Positions 7,814 through 15,840 of a stretch of 64,000 bases of DNA are shown one piece after another (position 1 is the first letter of the stretch; each line of letters starts with the position of its first letter). The notes under the pieces are model-generated. The model saw only the letters and a program-made list of their open reading frames with translations. It did no database searches and had not been told where the DNA came from. Origin of the DNA: Marisediminicola senii (GTDB lineage Bacteria > Actinomycetota > Actinomycetes > Actinomycetales > Microbacteriaceae); NCBI RefSeq assembly GCF_011057645.1, contig NZ_JAALGE010000002.1:124001-188000 (forward strand), given 5' to 3'. Position numbers and translations under genes: made by a program.

Positions 7814-9172
7814 GTGAGTGCCGCGAGAGTCTTCGTCGCCCGGCTCGCCGGGTGCTCCGTTTTCGACCCCGCTGGCGACAAGGTCGGGCGGGTGCGCGAC
7901 GTCATCGTGGTGTACCGCAACGCGCAGCCACCCCGCGTCGTGGGGCTCGTGGTGGAGGTCCCGGGCAAGCGCCGTGTGTTCCTCTCCATCGGCCGCGTGA
8001 CGAGCATCGGTTCCGGCCAGATCATCACCACCGGCATGATCAACCTCCGCCGCTTCGAGCAGCGCGGTGGAGAACTGCGCCTCATCGCCGAGATGCTCGG
8101 CCGTCGCATGAAATTCGTCGACGGTTCCGGAACCGCCATCGTCGAGGACATCTCGATCGAAGAGCGCGAACCCAGTGAATGGGAGATCACCGAGCTCTTC
8201 CTCCGTCGCCCGAAAACCAGCGCGTCACCGTTCGCGAAGGGCCAGACGACGTTCGCCAAGTGGTCGGAGGTGCGCGACACGACCGTCACCGGCGAATCGC
8301 AGTCCGCCACCCAGTTGCTCGCGACCTACGAAGAGCTGCTGCCGGCCGACCTCGCCAACGCCCTGCTCGACCTGCCTGAGCAGCGCATGATCGAGGTCGC
8401 GGAGGAACTCTCCGACGACCGCCTCGCCGACGCGCTCGAGGAGATGCCCGAGACCGACCAGGTCGGCATCCTCAACCAGCTCGGCGACGACCGGGCAGCG
8501 AACGTCCTCGACCAGATGCAGCCGGATGACGCGGCCGACCTCATCGCCCAGCTGAGCGACGAGCGCGGCGAGGTGCTCCTCGACCTCATGCAGCCCGAAG
8601 AGGCCGAAGACGTGCGCATGCTGCTCGCCTACGCGCCGGACACCGCCGGTGGGCTCATGACCACAGAGCCCATCATCGTCAGCGCCGACGCGACCGTCGC
8701 CGAGGGACTCGCGCTCATCCGGCGCCACGAGCTCGCCCCGGCCCTGGGTGCCGCGGTCTGCGTCACCCTTCCTCCGTACGAGCCGCCCACCGGCCGCTTC
8801 CTCGGCATGGTCCACTTCCAGCGCATGCTGCGCTACCCGCCGAACGAGCGTCTGGGTACGCTGCTCGACCGCAACCTCGAGCCCGTGCGCGCCGACGCGT
8901 CGGCGGCCGAGGTCTCGCGCATCCTCGCGAGCTACAACCTCGTGTCGGTCCCCGTCGTCGATGTGAACCAGCGACTCGTCGGAGTGGTCACCATCGACGA
9001 CGTGCTCGACTACCTGCTGCCCGACGACTGGCGAAGTACCGACAACGATGAACCCGTGCTGCCGCCGCGGGCACGCGCGCGGCAGTACACCTCGACGGAG
9101 ACCACCCCGATCGCCGTCGGGACCCCACCACCGAACCGCAGCCCGAGGAGGTCGAACAATGGCACGAGCTAA
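7814..9172 (+). CDS. MgtE N-terminal and CBS-domain protein with PRC-barrel-like N-terminus
   Basis: The 452-residue protein starts with a PRC-barrel-like region (about 5-95: ARLAGCSVFDPAGDKVGRVRD). The charged helical MgtE_N superhelix follows at about 165-270 and a CBS pair at about 275-395. The membrane channel domain of true MgtE magnesium transporters is missing, so this is a cytoplasmic sensor or regulator rather than a transporter. It corresponds to mycobacterial Rv1232c by order and architecture. GTG at 7814 fits the usual family start and has TATGGT seven bases upstream; longer in-frame starts exist at 7802 and 7769. It overlaps the next gene by 14 bases. Confidence 0.83.
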   Translation: MSAARVFVARLAGCSVFDPAGDKVGRVRDVIVVYRNAQPPRVVGLVVEVPGKRRVFLSIGRVTSIGSGQIITTGMINLRRFEQRGGELRLIAEMLGRRMKFVDGSGTAIVEDISIEEREPSEWEITELFLRRPKTSASPFAKGQTTFAKWSEVRDTTVTGESQSATQLLATYEELLPADLANALLDLPEQRMIEVAEELSDDRLADALEEMPETDQVGILNQLGDDRAANVLDQMQPDDAADLIAQLSDERGEVLLDLMQPEEAEDVRMLLAYAPDTAGGLMTTEPIIVSADATVAEGLALIRRHELAPALGAAVCVTLPPYEPPTGRFLGMVHFQRMLRYPPNERLGTLLDRNLEPVRADASAAEVSRILASYNLVSVPVVDVNQRLVGVVTIDDVLDYLLPDDWRSTDNDEPVLPPRARARQYTSTETTPIAVGTPPPNRSPRRSNNGTS

Positions 9173-9740
9173 CCGCCTCGAGAACCGGCTCGACTCCCCC
9201 AAGGGCCTGCGCACCGGCCTCGGCCGCTCGGGGCAGCGACAGAGCCGCGACCGCTTCGGCCGGTTCACCGAGGGCGTCGCCCGCGCGATGGGCACGCCAT
9301 GGTTCCTGCTCGGGCTCACCGTGTTCTGCATCATCTGGGTGGTCTACAACTCGTACGTTCCCGTCGACTGGCGGTTCGACTCCGCCGCCCTCGGTTTCAC
9401 GGCGCTCACGCTCATCCTGTCGCTGCAGGCGTCGTATGCTGCCCCGCTCATCCTGCTCGCCCAGAACCGGCAGGACGACCGCGACCGCGTGCAGTTCGAG
9501 CAGGACCGCCAACGCGCCGAGCGCAACCTCAACGACACCGAGTACCTCGCCCGTGAGGTCGTAGCCTTGCGGCTCGCGATGAAAGACGTGGCGAGCAAGG
9601 ACTTCATCCGTGCCGAGCTCAGGTCGCTGCTCGCCGACCTCGACGAACAGCACGTCGAACAGCGCGCCGAGCAGCAGGCGGAGCAGCAGGCCGACCGCGC
9701 GGAACGCGACGCCCGCGAGCGAAGCACCGCGCGTGACTGA
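9159..9740 (+). CDS. DUF1003 membrane protein
   Basis: The 193-residue product has two predicted membrane helices at about 48-68 and 78-98, a DRFGRFTEGVARAMGT lead-in and a long charged coiled-coil C-terminal half rich in Gln, Glu and Arg. These are the marks of DUF1003, a family of unknown function. The ATG at 9159 is preceded by a good GAGGAGG ribosome-binding site at 9145-9151. The gene overlaps the end of the CBS gene and the start of mrp, so the three form a translationally coupled operon, an arrangement also seen in mycobacteria. Confidence 0.88.
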   Translation: MARANRLENRLDSPKGLRTGLGRSGQRQSRDRFGRFTEGVARAMGTPWFLLGLTVFCIIWVVYNSYVPVDWRFDSAALGFTALTLILSLQASYAAPLILLAQNRQDDRDRVQFEQDRQRAERNLNDTEYLAREVVALRLAMKDVASKDFIRAELRSLLADLDEQHVEQRAEQQAEQQADRAERDARERSTARD

Positions 9741-10944
9741 CGGCAACCAGCCCCCAACCACCCCGCCGCCCGCAGGCCAGCCCGCCCGGGAGCAGCCCGC
9801 CGCACAGCAGCCCGCAGCGTCCCCCCTCAAGGACAGCGTCCTCACCGCCCTCACCAGGGTCATCGACCCGGAGATCCGCAAGCCGATCACCGAGCTCGAC
9901 ATGGTCGAATCGGTCGCGGTGGACGCGGCGGGGCGCGCCACCGTCGTCGTGCGCCTGACGATCGTCGGATGCCCGGCGTCAGACCGCATCGAGCGCGATG
10001 TGACGGATGCCGCGGCATCCGTCACCGGCATCACCGCAGCCGACGTGCGGCTCACCGTCATGACGCCCGAGCAGCGCGCGGCCCTCACCGACAAGCTCCG
10101 CGGCGGTCGCGAGAAGAGCATGCAGTTCGGCCCCTACTCGCTCACCACGATCTACGCGATCTCGAGCGGCAAGGGCGGCGTCGGCAAGTCGACGCTCACC
10201 GCCAACCTCGCGGTGTCGCTCGCCGCCCGAGGGCTGGCCGTCGGGCTGATCGACGCCGACGTGTTCGGGTTCTCTATCCCCGGCATCCTGGGCATCGCGA
10301 ACGCGAAGCCGACCCAGATCGACGGCATGATCCTGCCGCCGGTCGCGCACGGCGTGAAGGTCATCTCGATCGGCATGTTCCTGCCCGAGACGACCGACGG
10401 CTCCGCGACCGCCGTGTCGTGGCGCGGCCCGATGCTGCACCGCACCATCCAGCAGTTCCTCACCGACGTCTACTTCGGCGACCTCGACGTGCTGCTCATC
10501 GACCTTCCCCCCGGCACCGGGGACGTCGCCATCTCACTCGGCCAGCTGCTGCCACAGGCCCAGGTCATCGTCGTCACGACCCCGCAACCAGCCGCCGCCG
10601 ACGTCGCGGGGCGATCCGGCGCCGTTGCGCGCCAGACCGGCCAGCGCGTGATCGGCGTGATCGAGAACATGGCCGGACTGCCGCAGCCCGACGGAACGGT
10701 GCTCGAACTGTTCGGCTCGGGAGGCGGCGCCCTGGTGGCGAGGCAGCTCTCCATCGGGCATGAGGCCGTGCCGGTGCTGGCGTCGATTCCCCTCAGCGTC
10801 GCGTTGCGCGCGGGCGGCGATGGCGGGGTGCCCGTGGTGGTGTCCGACCCGATGGATGCCGCATCCATCGCCATCACCGCCGTCGCGGGTGGCCTCGGTC
10901 GACGCGGTCTCGTGGGCAGGCCCCTCGGCTTCAGCGTCCGCTGA
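9733..10944 (+). CDS. mrp: Mrp/NBP35 family Fe-S cluster carrier ATPase
   Basis: This 403-residue protein carries an N-terminal MIP18/DUF59 domain (about 30-110: the ITELDMVESV segment) and a C-terminal ParA-like P-loop ATPase. The deviant Walker A SSGKGGVGKST lies near 145, and DLPPGTGD near 257. The family binds and delivers Fe-S clusters to apoproteins. The usual CxxC of many Mrp proteins is not evident near the C-terminus, as often in actinobacteria. The GTG at 9733 overlaps the DUF1003 stop by eight bases. The first 30 residues are a Pro/Gln/Ala-rich tail. Confidence 0.92.
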   Translation: MTDGNQPPTTPPPAGQPAREQPAAQQPAASPLKDSVLTALTRVIDPEIRKPITELDMVESVAVDAAGRATVVVRLTIVGCPASDRIERDVTDAAASVTGITAADVRLTVMTPEQRAALTDKLRGGREKSMQFGPYSLTTIYAISSGKGGVGKSTLTANLAVSLAARGLAVGLIDADVFGFSIPGILGIANAKPTQIDGMILPPVAHGVKVISIGMFLPETTDGSATAVSWRGPMLHRTIQQFLTDVYFGDLDVLLIDLPPGTGDVAISLGQLLPQAQVIVVTTPQPAAADVAGRSGAVARQTGQRVIGVIENMAGLPQPDGTVLELFGSGGGALVARQLSIGHEAVPVLASIPLSVALRAGGDGGVPVVVSDPMDAASIAITAVAGGLGRRGLVGRPLGFSVR

Positions 10945-10957
10945 GACGCACCGCGCC

Positions 10958-10987
10958 AACGCGAGCACCCCGAACGCGAGCACCCCG
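10958..10987. repeat. 15-base tandem duplication downstream of mrp
   Basis: The unit AACGCGAGCACCCCG occurs twice with no mismatch, immediately after the mrp stop and before the terminator hairpin. It is non-coding. Confidence 0.8.
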
Positions 10988-10995
10988 AACACGAC

Positions 10996-11030
10996 GAAGC
11001 CGCGCACACCCATCGGGCGTGCGCGGCTTC
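10996..11030 (+). terminator. mrp operon terminator
   Basis: GAAGCCGCGCAC (10996-11007) pairs perfectly with GTGCGCGGCTTC (11019-11030) across an 11-base loop. It closes the CBS-DUF1003-mrp operon and may also act on the small minus-strand gene that converges on it. Confidence 0.8.
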
Positions 11031-11066
11031 TGCGTCGGGGGGAGGGGCGGCCTCAGCCGCGGGGGC

Positions 11067-11186
11067 CTAGTAGACCGGGCGGGTCGGGATCGCGCGGTAG
11101 CCGTCGCGGAGGGTCATCGAGATCGTGCCGGCGATGCTGGCGAGGCCAATGATGCTGAGAATGCTGAGGGTGATGATGGCGAACAT
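11067..11186 (-). CDS. very small single-helix membrane protein
   Basis: The 39-residue product opens MFAIITLSILSIIGL, a single hydrophobic helix to about residue 22, followed by a short basic tail ending in ..PTRPVY. A good AGAAAGG ribosome-binding site precedes the ATG at 11186 by eight bases on the minus strand, which is the main reason to call it real. It is divergent from the LysR regulator, a layout in which the regulator often controls the neighbour. No family is recognised. Confidence 0.55.
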   Translation of the reverse strand: MFAIITLSILSIIGLASIAGTISMTLRDGYRAIPTRPVY

Positions 11187-11302
11187 GATTGACCTTTCTG
11201 ACTCCGGGTGACAGGAACACTGTTTCGGGAGTGATGGATGATTGGTTCCATTCCACACCTCGTGAGCGTGAAGGACAATCGAATCTTTCTTGGCCCACGA
11301 TG

Positions 11303-11308
11303 TAGTGT
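11303..11308 (+). promoter_or_regulatory. -10 hexamer of leaderless lysR promoter
   Basis: TAGTGT lies six bases before the ATG at 11315. The divergent region to the small membrane gene is 128 bases and would hold any LysR operator. Confidence 0.45.
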
Positions 11309-11314
11309 TCCTAC

Positions 11315-12232
11315 ATGGACGTGCGCCGACTCGAACTGCTCAGGGAGCTCTCCGAACGCGGCAGCATCACCGCCGTCGCACGGGCGACGCAGCGCACCGC
11401 GTCGGCCGTGTCGCAGCAGCTCAAGGTGCTCGAACGCGAGGCCGGAGTGCCGCTCACCGAGCGCTCGGGGCGCGGCGTCATCCTCACCGGAGCGGGCCGC
11501 GCCCTCGCACGGACCGCGACCGATGTCGCCGTCGCCCTCGAGCGCGCCGACGCCCTGTGGGAGAACTTCAAGCACGCACCCCAGGGCGAGGTGACGCTCA
11601 CGACCTTCCCCACCGCCGGCCAGATGCTGCTCCCCGGCCTGCTCACCGTCGTCGACGAGCTGCCGGGCCTGACACTGATCTGCAGCGACCAGGATCCCCT
11701 GCTGCCCGACTTCGCCGACCTCACCCCGAACTTCGACATCGTGGTCGCCGACTCCCCCGGCACGCTGCCGTCGTGGCGGGAACGCGGCCTCGCCGTCGTG
11801 CCCCTGATGCAGGAGCCGATGGACGTCGGCCTCCCCGAGGGGCACCGGCTGGCGAAGAAGAACACCCTGCACGCGAGCGACCTGGTCGACGAGGTCTGGC
11901 TGGGCACGCCGGACGGATACCCGTACGACCGCATCCTGCGCGAGATCGAGGTGACCAACGGGTCGCCGGCCCGCATCGGGCAGCGGTTCCTCGACAACGG
12001 CATCATCGAGGCGCTGGTCGCGGCCGGGCACGGCATCGCGGTGCTGCCGCGCTACACGACGACGGTGGGCAACGGCCTCATCACGCGCCCGCTCAGCGGC
12101 ATCAGGGCCACCCGCCAGATCTCGGCGCTACTGCGACCCGACCGCGCCGAGCGTCCCTCCGTGCGCCGGGTGGTCGACGAATTGCGCACCGAGGCACAGC
12201 GCGTGCAGGCCGAGCACGATGCGACGCCGTGA
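11315..12232 (+). CDS. LysR-family transcriptional regulator
   Basis: The 305-residue protein has a winged helix-turn-helix at about 1-60 (RRLELLRELSERGSITAVARATQRTASAVSQQ is the family signature region) and a substrate-binding effector domain from about 90 to 290. Length is normal. LysR proteins usually regulate a divergent gene in response to a small ligand, and here the divergent partner is the 39-residue membrane protein. The ligand cannot be predicted. It is not a member of the CysB or CbbR groups as far as motifs show. Confidence 0.9.
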   Translation: MDVRRLELLRELSERGSITAVARATQRTASAVSQQLKVLEREAGVPLTERSGRGVILTGAGRALARTATDVAVALERADALWENFKHAPQGEVTLTTFPTAGQMLLPGLLTVVDELPGLTLICSDQDPLLPDFADLTPNFDIVVADSPGTLPSWRERGLAVVPLMQEPMDVGLPEGHRLAKKNTLHASDLVDEVWLGTPDGYPYDRILREIEVTNGSPARIGQRFLDNGIIEALVAAGHGIAVLPRYTTTVGNGLITRPLSGIRATRQISALLRPDRAERPSVRRVVDELRTEAQRVQAEHDATP

Positions 12233-12258
12233 CCGGCCGCTGGAGCCCCGAGAACCGC

Positions 12259-12630
12259 TCAGGTGGACTCGGTGTCGTACGGGGTCGGTTTCGCCTCCCG
12301 CAGCAGCCGCTGGCGCTTCGCGTATGCCGACTCGACGACGGGACGGGGCATGGATGCCGCCGCCGGCGTCACCTCCGGCTCGTCGAGCAACGCCTCCCGG
12401 ATGATGCGGCGCGGGTCGTACTGGCGGGGGTCGAGTTTCTTCCAGTCCACCTCGTCGAACTCGGGACCCATCTCGTCGCGCATGCGATCCTTGGCACCGT
12501 CGGCCATCGTGCGCACGGTCTTGACGAGCTTCGCGAGCTGGGCCGCGTAATGCGGGAGGCGGTCGGGTCCGAGCAGGAACACGGCGAGTATGCCCAGAAT
12601 GAGAAGCTTGTCCATCGTGAGCCCGAACAT
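12259..12630 (-). CDS. tatB: Sec-independent translocase component TatB
   Basis: The 123-residue product has one N-terminal membrane helix (about 6-21), the GPDRLP hinge at about 21-26, an amphipathic helix to about 50 and a charged C-terminal region. With TatA and TatC it forms the twin-arginine translocase that exports folded proteins, such as EfeB encoded in this window. tatA and tatC are not nearby. The start at 12630 has TAGTCT six bases upstream, consistent with a leaderless transcript. Divergent from the O-methyltransferase gene. mycobacterial tatB has the same neighbours. Confidence 0.88.
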   Translation of the reverse strand: MFGLTMDKLLILGILAVFLLGPDRLPHYAAQLAKLVKTVRTMADGAKDRMRDEMGPEFDEVDWKKLDPRQYDPRRIIREALLDEPEVTPAAASMPRPVVESAYAKRQRLLREAKPTPYDTEST

Positions 12631-12636
12631 GCAATC

Positions 12637-12642
12637 AGACTA
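12637..12642 (-). promoter_or_regulatory. -10 hexamer of leaderless tatB promoter
   Basis: On the minus strand TAGTCT precedes the tatB ATG by six bases. Confidence 0.5.
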
Positions 12643-12696
12643 ATCCCGAAACCCCGAACGCCAGCCATACGCTGGAGCCAACCGAGGAGCAGCACA

Positions 12697-13329
12697 GTGT
12701 CTATCAATGAAACCAACTGGCGATATGCCGACGACTTCGTCACCGAGAGCGAGCACATCGCCGCCGCCAGGTCGCAGTCCGTCGAGCTCGGCATCGACGC
12801 GGTCTCCCCCGCGGTCGGCGCGCAGATCGCCGTCGTGGCTGCAGCGACCGACGCGACGAGCATCATCGAGATCGGCACCGGCGTGGGTGTGAGCGGGTTG
12901 TGGATGCTCACCGGCGCGGTGCGGGCGCACCTGACATCCATCGATATCGAGGCCGAGCACCAGCTCGAGGCACGCAAGCGGTTCACCGAGGCGGGCATCG
13001 CCGCAAACCGCATCAGGCTGATCACCGGTCGCGCGCTCGACGTGCTTCCGCGCATGAACGAGCGCTCGTACGACATCGTGCTGGTCGACGCCGACGCCGG
13101 GAAGGTCATCGAGTACGTCGAGCACGGCCTGCGGCTGGTGCGAGCCGGTGGCACCGTGCTGGTGACCCACGCCCTGTGGAAGGGACGGGTCGCCGACCCG
13201 GTGCAGCGCGATGACACGACGGTCGGATACCGCACCCTCCTCAAGGAGATCGCGGGATCCGACGCCGTGATCAGCGCGCTGTCACCGGTCGGCGACGGCC
13301 TGCTGCAGCTCACCAAGCGCGGTGACTGA
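12697..13329 (+). CDS. SAM-dependent O-methyltransferase (class I, OMT3-like)
   Basis: This 210-residue protein has the methyltransferase_3 fold. The SAM-binding motif EIGTGVGVSGLWML lies near residues 55-68, an acidic residue in SIDIEAEH ends the second strand, and DIVLVDAD is the motif near 130. It resembles mycobacterial Rv1220c, which sits in the same gene neighbourhood, and the caffeoyl-CoA O-methyltransferase family. The substrate is unknown. The GTG at 12697 has a strong CGAGGAGC ribosome-binding site seven bases upstream. Confidence 0.88.
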   Translation: MSINETNWRYADDFVTESEHIAAARSQSVELGIDAVSPAVGAQIAVVAAATDATSIIEIGTGVGVSGLWMLTGAVRAHLTSIDIEAEHQLEARKRFTEAGIAANRIRLITGRALDVLPRMNERSYDIVLVDADAGKVIEYVEHGLRLVRAGGTVLVTHALWKGRVADPVQRDDTTVGYRTLLKEIAGSDAVISALSPVGDGLLQLTKRGD

Positions 13330-13361
13330 ACGCACGGCCGAAGGGCCCGGCAGCAGTCGAT

Positions 13362-13414
13362 CCTGCCGGTAGTGCTGGGCCTGCCATGGGTTCTGGCCTG
13401 CCGGTGGTGCTGGG
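13362..13414. repeat. three degenerate 17-18-base direct repeats
   Basis: Units starting at 13362, 13380 and 13397 share a CCTGCC...GGTTCTGG/GTGCTGG pattern; the first and third differ by one base. They lie in the 130-base gap between two convergent genes. No hairpin of terminator strength is evident. Confidence 0.6.
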
Positions 13415-13459
13415 AAGAAGGCGATGCTTGCCGAAGCAGCGGCTTCTGTGGTGCTGCTG

Positions 13460-13636
13460 TTAAGAGGCGGCAGCGACGACCCCGGCGAGAGCGTCGTGCA
13501 GCTCTTTCGCCTCGGCGTCGTTGACGGAGACGACGAGTCGTCCCCCACCTTCGAGCGGAACACGCACGATGATGAGGCGTCCCTCCTTAACAGCCTCCAT
13601 TGGTCCGTCTCCGGTCCTCGGCTTCATGGCTGCCAT
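13460..13636 (-). CDS. DUF3117 family protein
   Basis: The 58-residue protein starts MAAMKPRTGDGPMEAVKEGR and ends in a helix containing NDAEAKELHDALAGVV, the full-length pattern of DUF3117, a tiny conserved actinobacterial family. Function is unknown. The ATG at 13636 has an AAGGGGA ribosome-binding site on the minus strand; an internal ATG at 13627 is possible but less well placed. It lies between the O-methyltransferase and dapE, a position it also occupies in related genomes as far as I recall. Confidence 0.9.
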   Translation of the reverse strand: MAAMKPRTGDGPMEAVKEGRLIIVRVPLEGGGRLVVSVNDAEAKELHDALAGVVAAAS

Positions 13637-13734
13637 GATGGATCCCCTTTCGTGGAATTACATCCATTATCCTGCATATTTGCGCGATGTGAAAACGAGT
13701 GTCTTTCACACGTATTGCAGTTGCAACCGATTCG

Positions 13735-14847
13735 TCACGATGCGGGGGCGGCGGAGAGCCAGTCCCGCAGTCCGCGTTCGCACTCGGTGATCTGCTCGAC
13801 GGCGACCCGCTCGTCATCGGCGTGCGCCTTGAGCGGGTCTCCCGGCCCGTAGTTCACGGCGGGGGTTCCGAGGGCGGAGAAGCGCGCGACATCCGTCCAG
13901 CCGTACTTCGGCTTGGCGTCGGCCCCGACGGCGGCGAGGAACTCCTGCGCGAGCGGGTCGGTAAGGCCGGGGCGCGCACCTTCGGCCAGGTCGACCAGGT
14001 CGACCTGGAACCCCGCGAACACCTCGCGTACGTGCGCCTCGGCCTCGGCCCCCGAGCGGCTCGGCGCGAACCGGTAGTTGACGTGCACCATGCACTCGTC
14101 GGGAATGACGTTGCCCGCCACTCCCCCGGTGATGCCGACCGCGTTGAGCCCCTCGCGGTAGACCAGGCCGTCGACGTCGACGTCGCGGGGCTCGTAGGCG
14201 GCAAGCGCCGCAAGGATGGGCGCCGCGTCGTGGATCGCGTTGTGGCCGACCCAGGCGCGGGCGGAGTGGGCGCGCTGGCCGAACGTGCGCACCTCGACGC
14301 GCAGGTTGCCGTTGCAACCGCCCTCGACCTGGGAGCCCGTCGGCTCGCCGAGGATGGCGAAGTCGCCGGCGAGCAGGTCGGGGCGGTTTCTCGCGAGGCG
14401 CGCCAGGCCGTTCTGAGCCTCGGACACCTCCTCGTGGTCGTACCAGATCCAGGTCACGTCGACGGTCGGCGCGGTGAGCTCGACGGCGAGCTTGAGCTGC
14501 ACGGCGACGCCCGCCTTCATGTCGACGGTGCCGCGGCCCCACAGGTATTCGACGCCGTCGATGGTCTCGAACCGGGTGGGCAGGTTGTCGTTCAGCGGCA
14601 CGGTGTCGATGTGCCCGGCGATCACGACACGCTTCGCCCTGCCCAGGGTGGTACTCGCCACGATGGCGTCGCCGTCGCGCAGCACGGTGAGGTGCTCCGC
14701 CCCCTCGAGGCTCAGCATGATCGCGTCGGCGATGGTGCCCTCGTTGCCGGACACCGACTCGATGTCGCAGAGCTGCTGGGTCAGGGCGATCGATGAGGCG
14801 CTGAGGTCGAGCACGGGAACGGGCAGGGTCTGGTCGGCTATGGGCAT
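13735..14847 (-). CDS. dapE: succinyl-diaminopimelate desuccinylase
   Basis: This 370-residue M20-family metallohydrolase removes succinate from N-succinyl-LL-diaminopimelate, the step before DAP epimerase in lysine and peptidoglycan synthesis. Metal-site motifs are GHIDTVP near 80, GRGTVDMKAG near 110 (bridging Asp), DHEEVSEAQNGL near 145 (catalytic and ligand Glu), LGEPTG near 170 and a C-terminal His in LKAHADDE. Two ATGs are adjacent, and the second (14847) is exactly six bases from a TAAACT hexamer, so I choose it. It is divergent from dapD, 42 bases away. Confidence 0.94.
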   Translation of the reverse strand: MPIADQTLPVPVLDLSASSIALTQQLCDIESVSGNEGTIADAIMLSLEGAEHLTVLRDGDAIVASTTLGRAKRVVIAGHIDTVPLNDNLPTRFETIDGVEYLWGRGTVDMKAGVAVQLKLAVELTAPTVDVTWIWYDHEEVSEAQNGLARLARNRPDLLAGDFAILGEPTGSQVEGGCNGNLRVEVRTFGQRAHSARAWVGHNAIHDAAPILAALAAYEPRDVDVDGLVYREGLNAVGITGGVAGNVIPDECMVHVNYRFAPSRSGAEAEAHVREVFAGFQVDLVDLAEGARPGLTDPLAQEFLAAVGADAKPKYGWTDVARFSALGTPAVNYGPGDPLKAHADDERVAVEQITECERGLRDWLSAAPAS

Positions 14848-14853
14848 CATGCG

Positions 14854-14859
14854 AGTTTA
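14854..14859 (-). promoter_or_regulatory. -10 hexamer of leaderless dapE promoter
   Basis: TAAACT on the minus strand is six bases before the second dapE ATG. The dapD promoter lies back to back with it within 42 bases. Confidence 0.5.
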
Positions 14860-14877
14860 TCGCCGACCCGCACTGGG

Positions 14878-14883
14878 TAGCCT
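14878..14883 (+). promoter_or_regulatory. -10 hexamer of leaderless dapD promoter
   Basis: TAGCCT is six bases before the dapD ATG at 14890. Confidence 0.5.
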
Positions 14884-14889
14884 TGAGCC

Positions 14890-15834
14890 ATGACGGAACG
14901 CGCTGCCTGGGGCTTTGGACTCATCACCACTTCGACCGACGGCACGGTGCTCGACACCTGGTTCCCGTCGCCGGCGCTCGGCTCAGTGCCGGCCGGCCGG
15001 GAGCGCCACATCGTGCCGTCCGAGCTCGAACCGTTCGTCGGCGACGACCCGAAGCGCGGCGTGCGCGTCGACTTCATCACCGTCGAGATCGATCTGGATG
15101 CCGCTCCCGCGTCGACCCCGGACGCCTACCTGCGACTGCACCTGCTGAGCCACCTGCTCGTGCAGCCCAACAGCATCGCGCTCGACGGCATCTTCGGGCA
15201 CCTGCCCGTCGTCGCCTGGACGACCGCGGGGCCGATGCATCCATCGGACTTCGCCAGCGCCCGCCCCCGGCTGCAGCGCGAGGGCATCTCGATCACCGGC
15301 CTCGACAAGTTCCCGCGCCTGCTCGACTACGTGACCCCGGAGCGCGTGCGCATCGCCGACGCCTCCAGGGTGCGCCTCGGCGCCTACCTGTCGCCCGGCA
15401 CCACGGTGATGCACGAGGGATTCGTCAACTTCAACGCGGGGACCCTGGGCGCATCGATGGTCGAGGGCCGCATCTCGCAGGGCGTCGTGGTCGGCGACGG
15501 CTCCGACATCGGCGGCGGAGCGTCGATCATGGGGACGCTGAGCGGCGGCGGCACCCAGCGCGTGTCGGTGGGCGCGCGCGCCCTGCTCGGCGCGAACTCC
15601 GGCATCGGCATCTCGATCGGCGACGACAGCGTCGTCGAGGCAGGGCTCTACGTCACGGCGGGAACCAAGGTGTCGGTGATCGGCGCCGCCGCGGACGGCG
15701 CCCAATCGGTCAAGGCCGTGCAGCTCAGCGGCGTGCCCGGGTTGCTGTTCCGCCGCAACTCCGCCACCGGCGCCGTCGAGGCGCTGTCCCGCTCTGGCCG
15801 GGGCGTGCAGCTGAACACGGCGCTGCACGCGTAG
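14890..15834 (+). CDS. dapD: 2,3,4,5-tetrahydropyridine-2,6-dicarboxylate N-succinyltransferase
   Basis: The 314-residue protein is the actinobacterial type of DapD, a trimeric left-handed beta-helix enzyme that transfers succinyl from CoA to tetrahydrodipicolinate. The N-terminal domain covers about 1-155. The hexapeptide-repeat helix follows at about 160-280, with the VRLGAYLSPGT and GFVNFNAGTLG segments and the conserved VEGRISQGVVVGDGSDIGGG region near 195-215. It is paired divergently with dapE and near dapC, giving three consecutive activities of the succinylase branch. gltA follows convergently with 6 bases between. Confidence 0.94.
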   Translation: MTERAAWGFGLITTSTDGTVLDTWFPSPALGSVPAGRERHIVPSELEPFVGDDPKRGVRVDFITVEIDLDAAPASTPDAYLRLHLLSHLLVQPNSIALDGIFGHLPVVAWTTAGPMHPSDFASARPRLQREGISITGLDKFPRLLDYVTPERVRIADASRVRLGAYLSPGTTVMHEGFVNFNAGTLGASMVEGRISQGVVVGDGSDIGGGASIMGTLSGGGTQRVSVGARALLGANSGIGISIGDDSVVEAGLYVTAGTKVSVIGAAADGAQSVKAVQLSGVPGLLFRRNSATGAVEALSRSGRGVQLNTALHA

Positions 15835-15840
15835 GTACGG

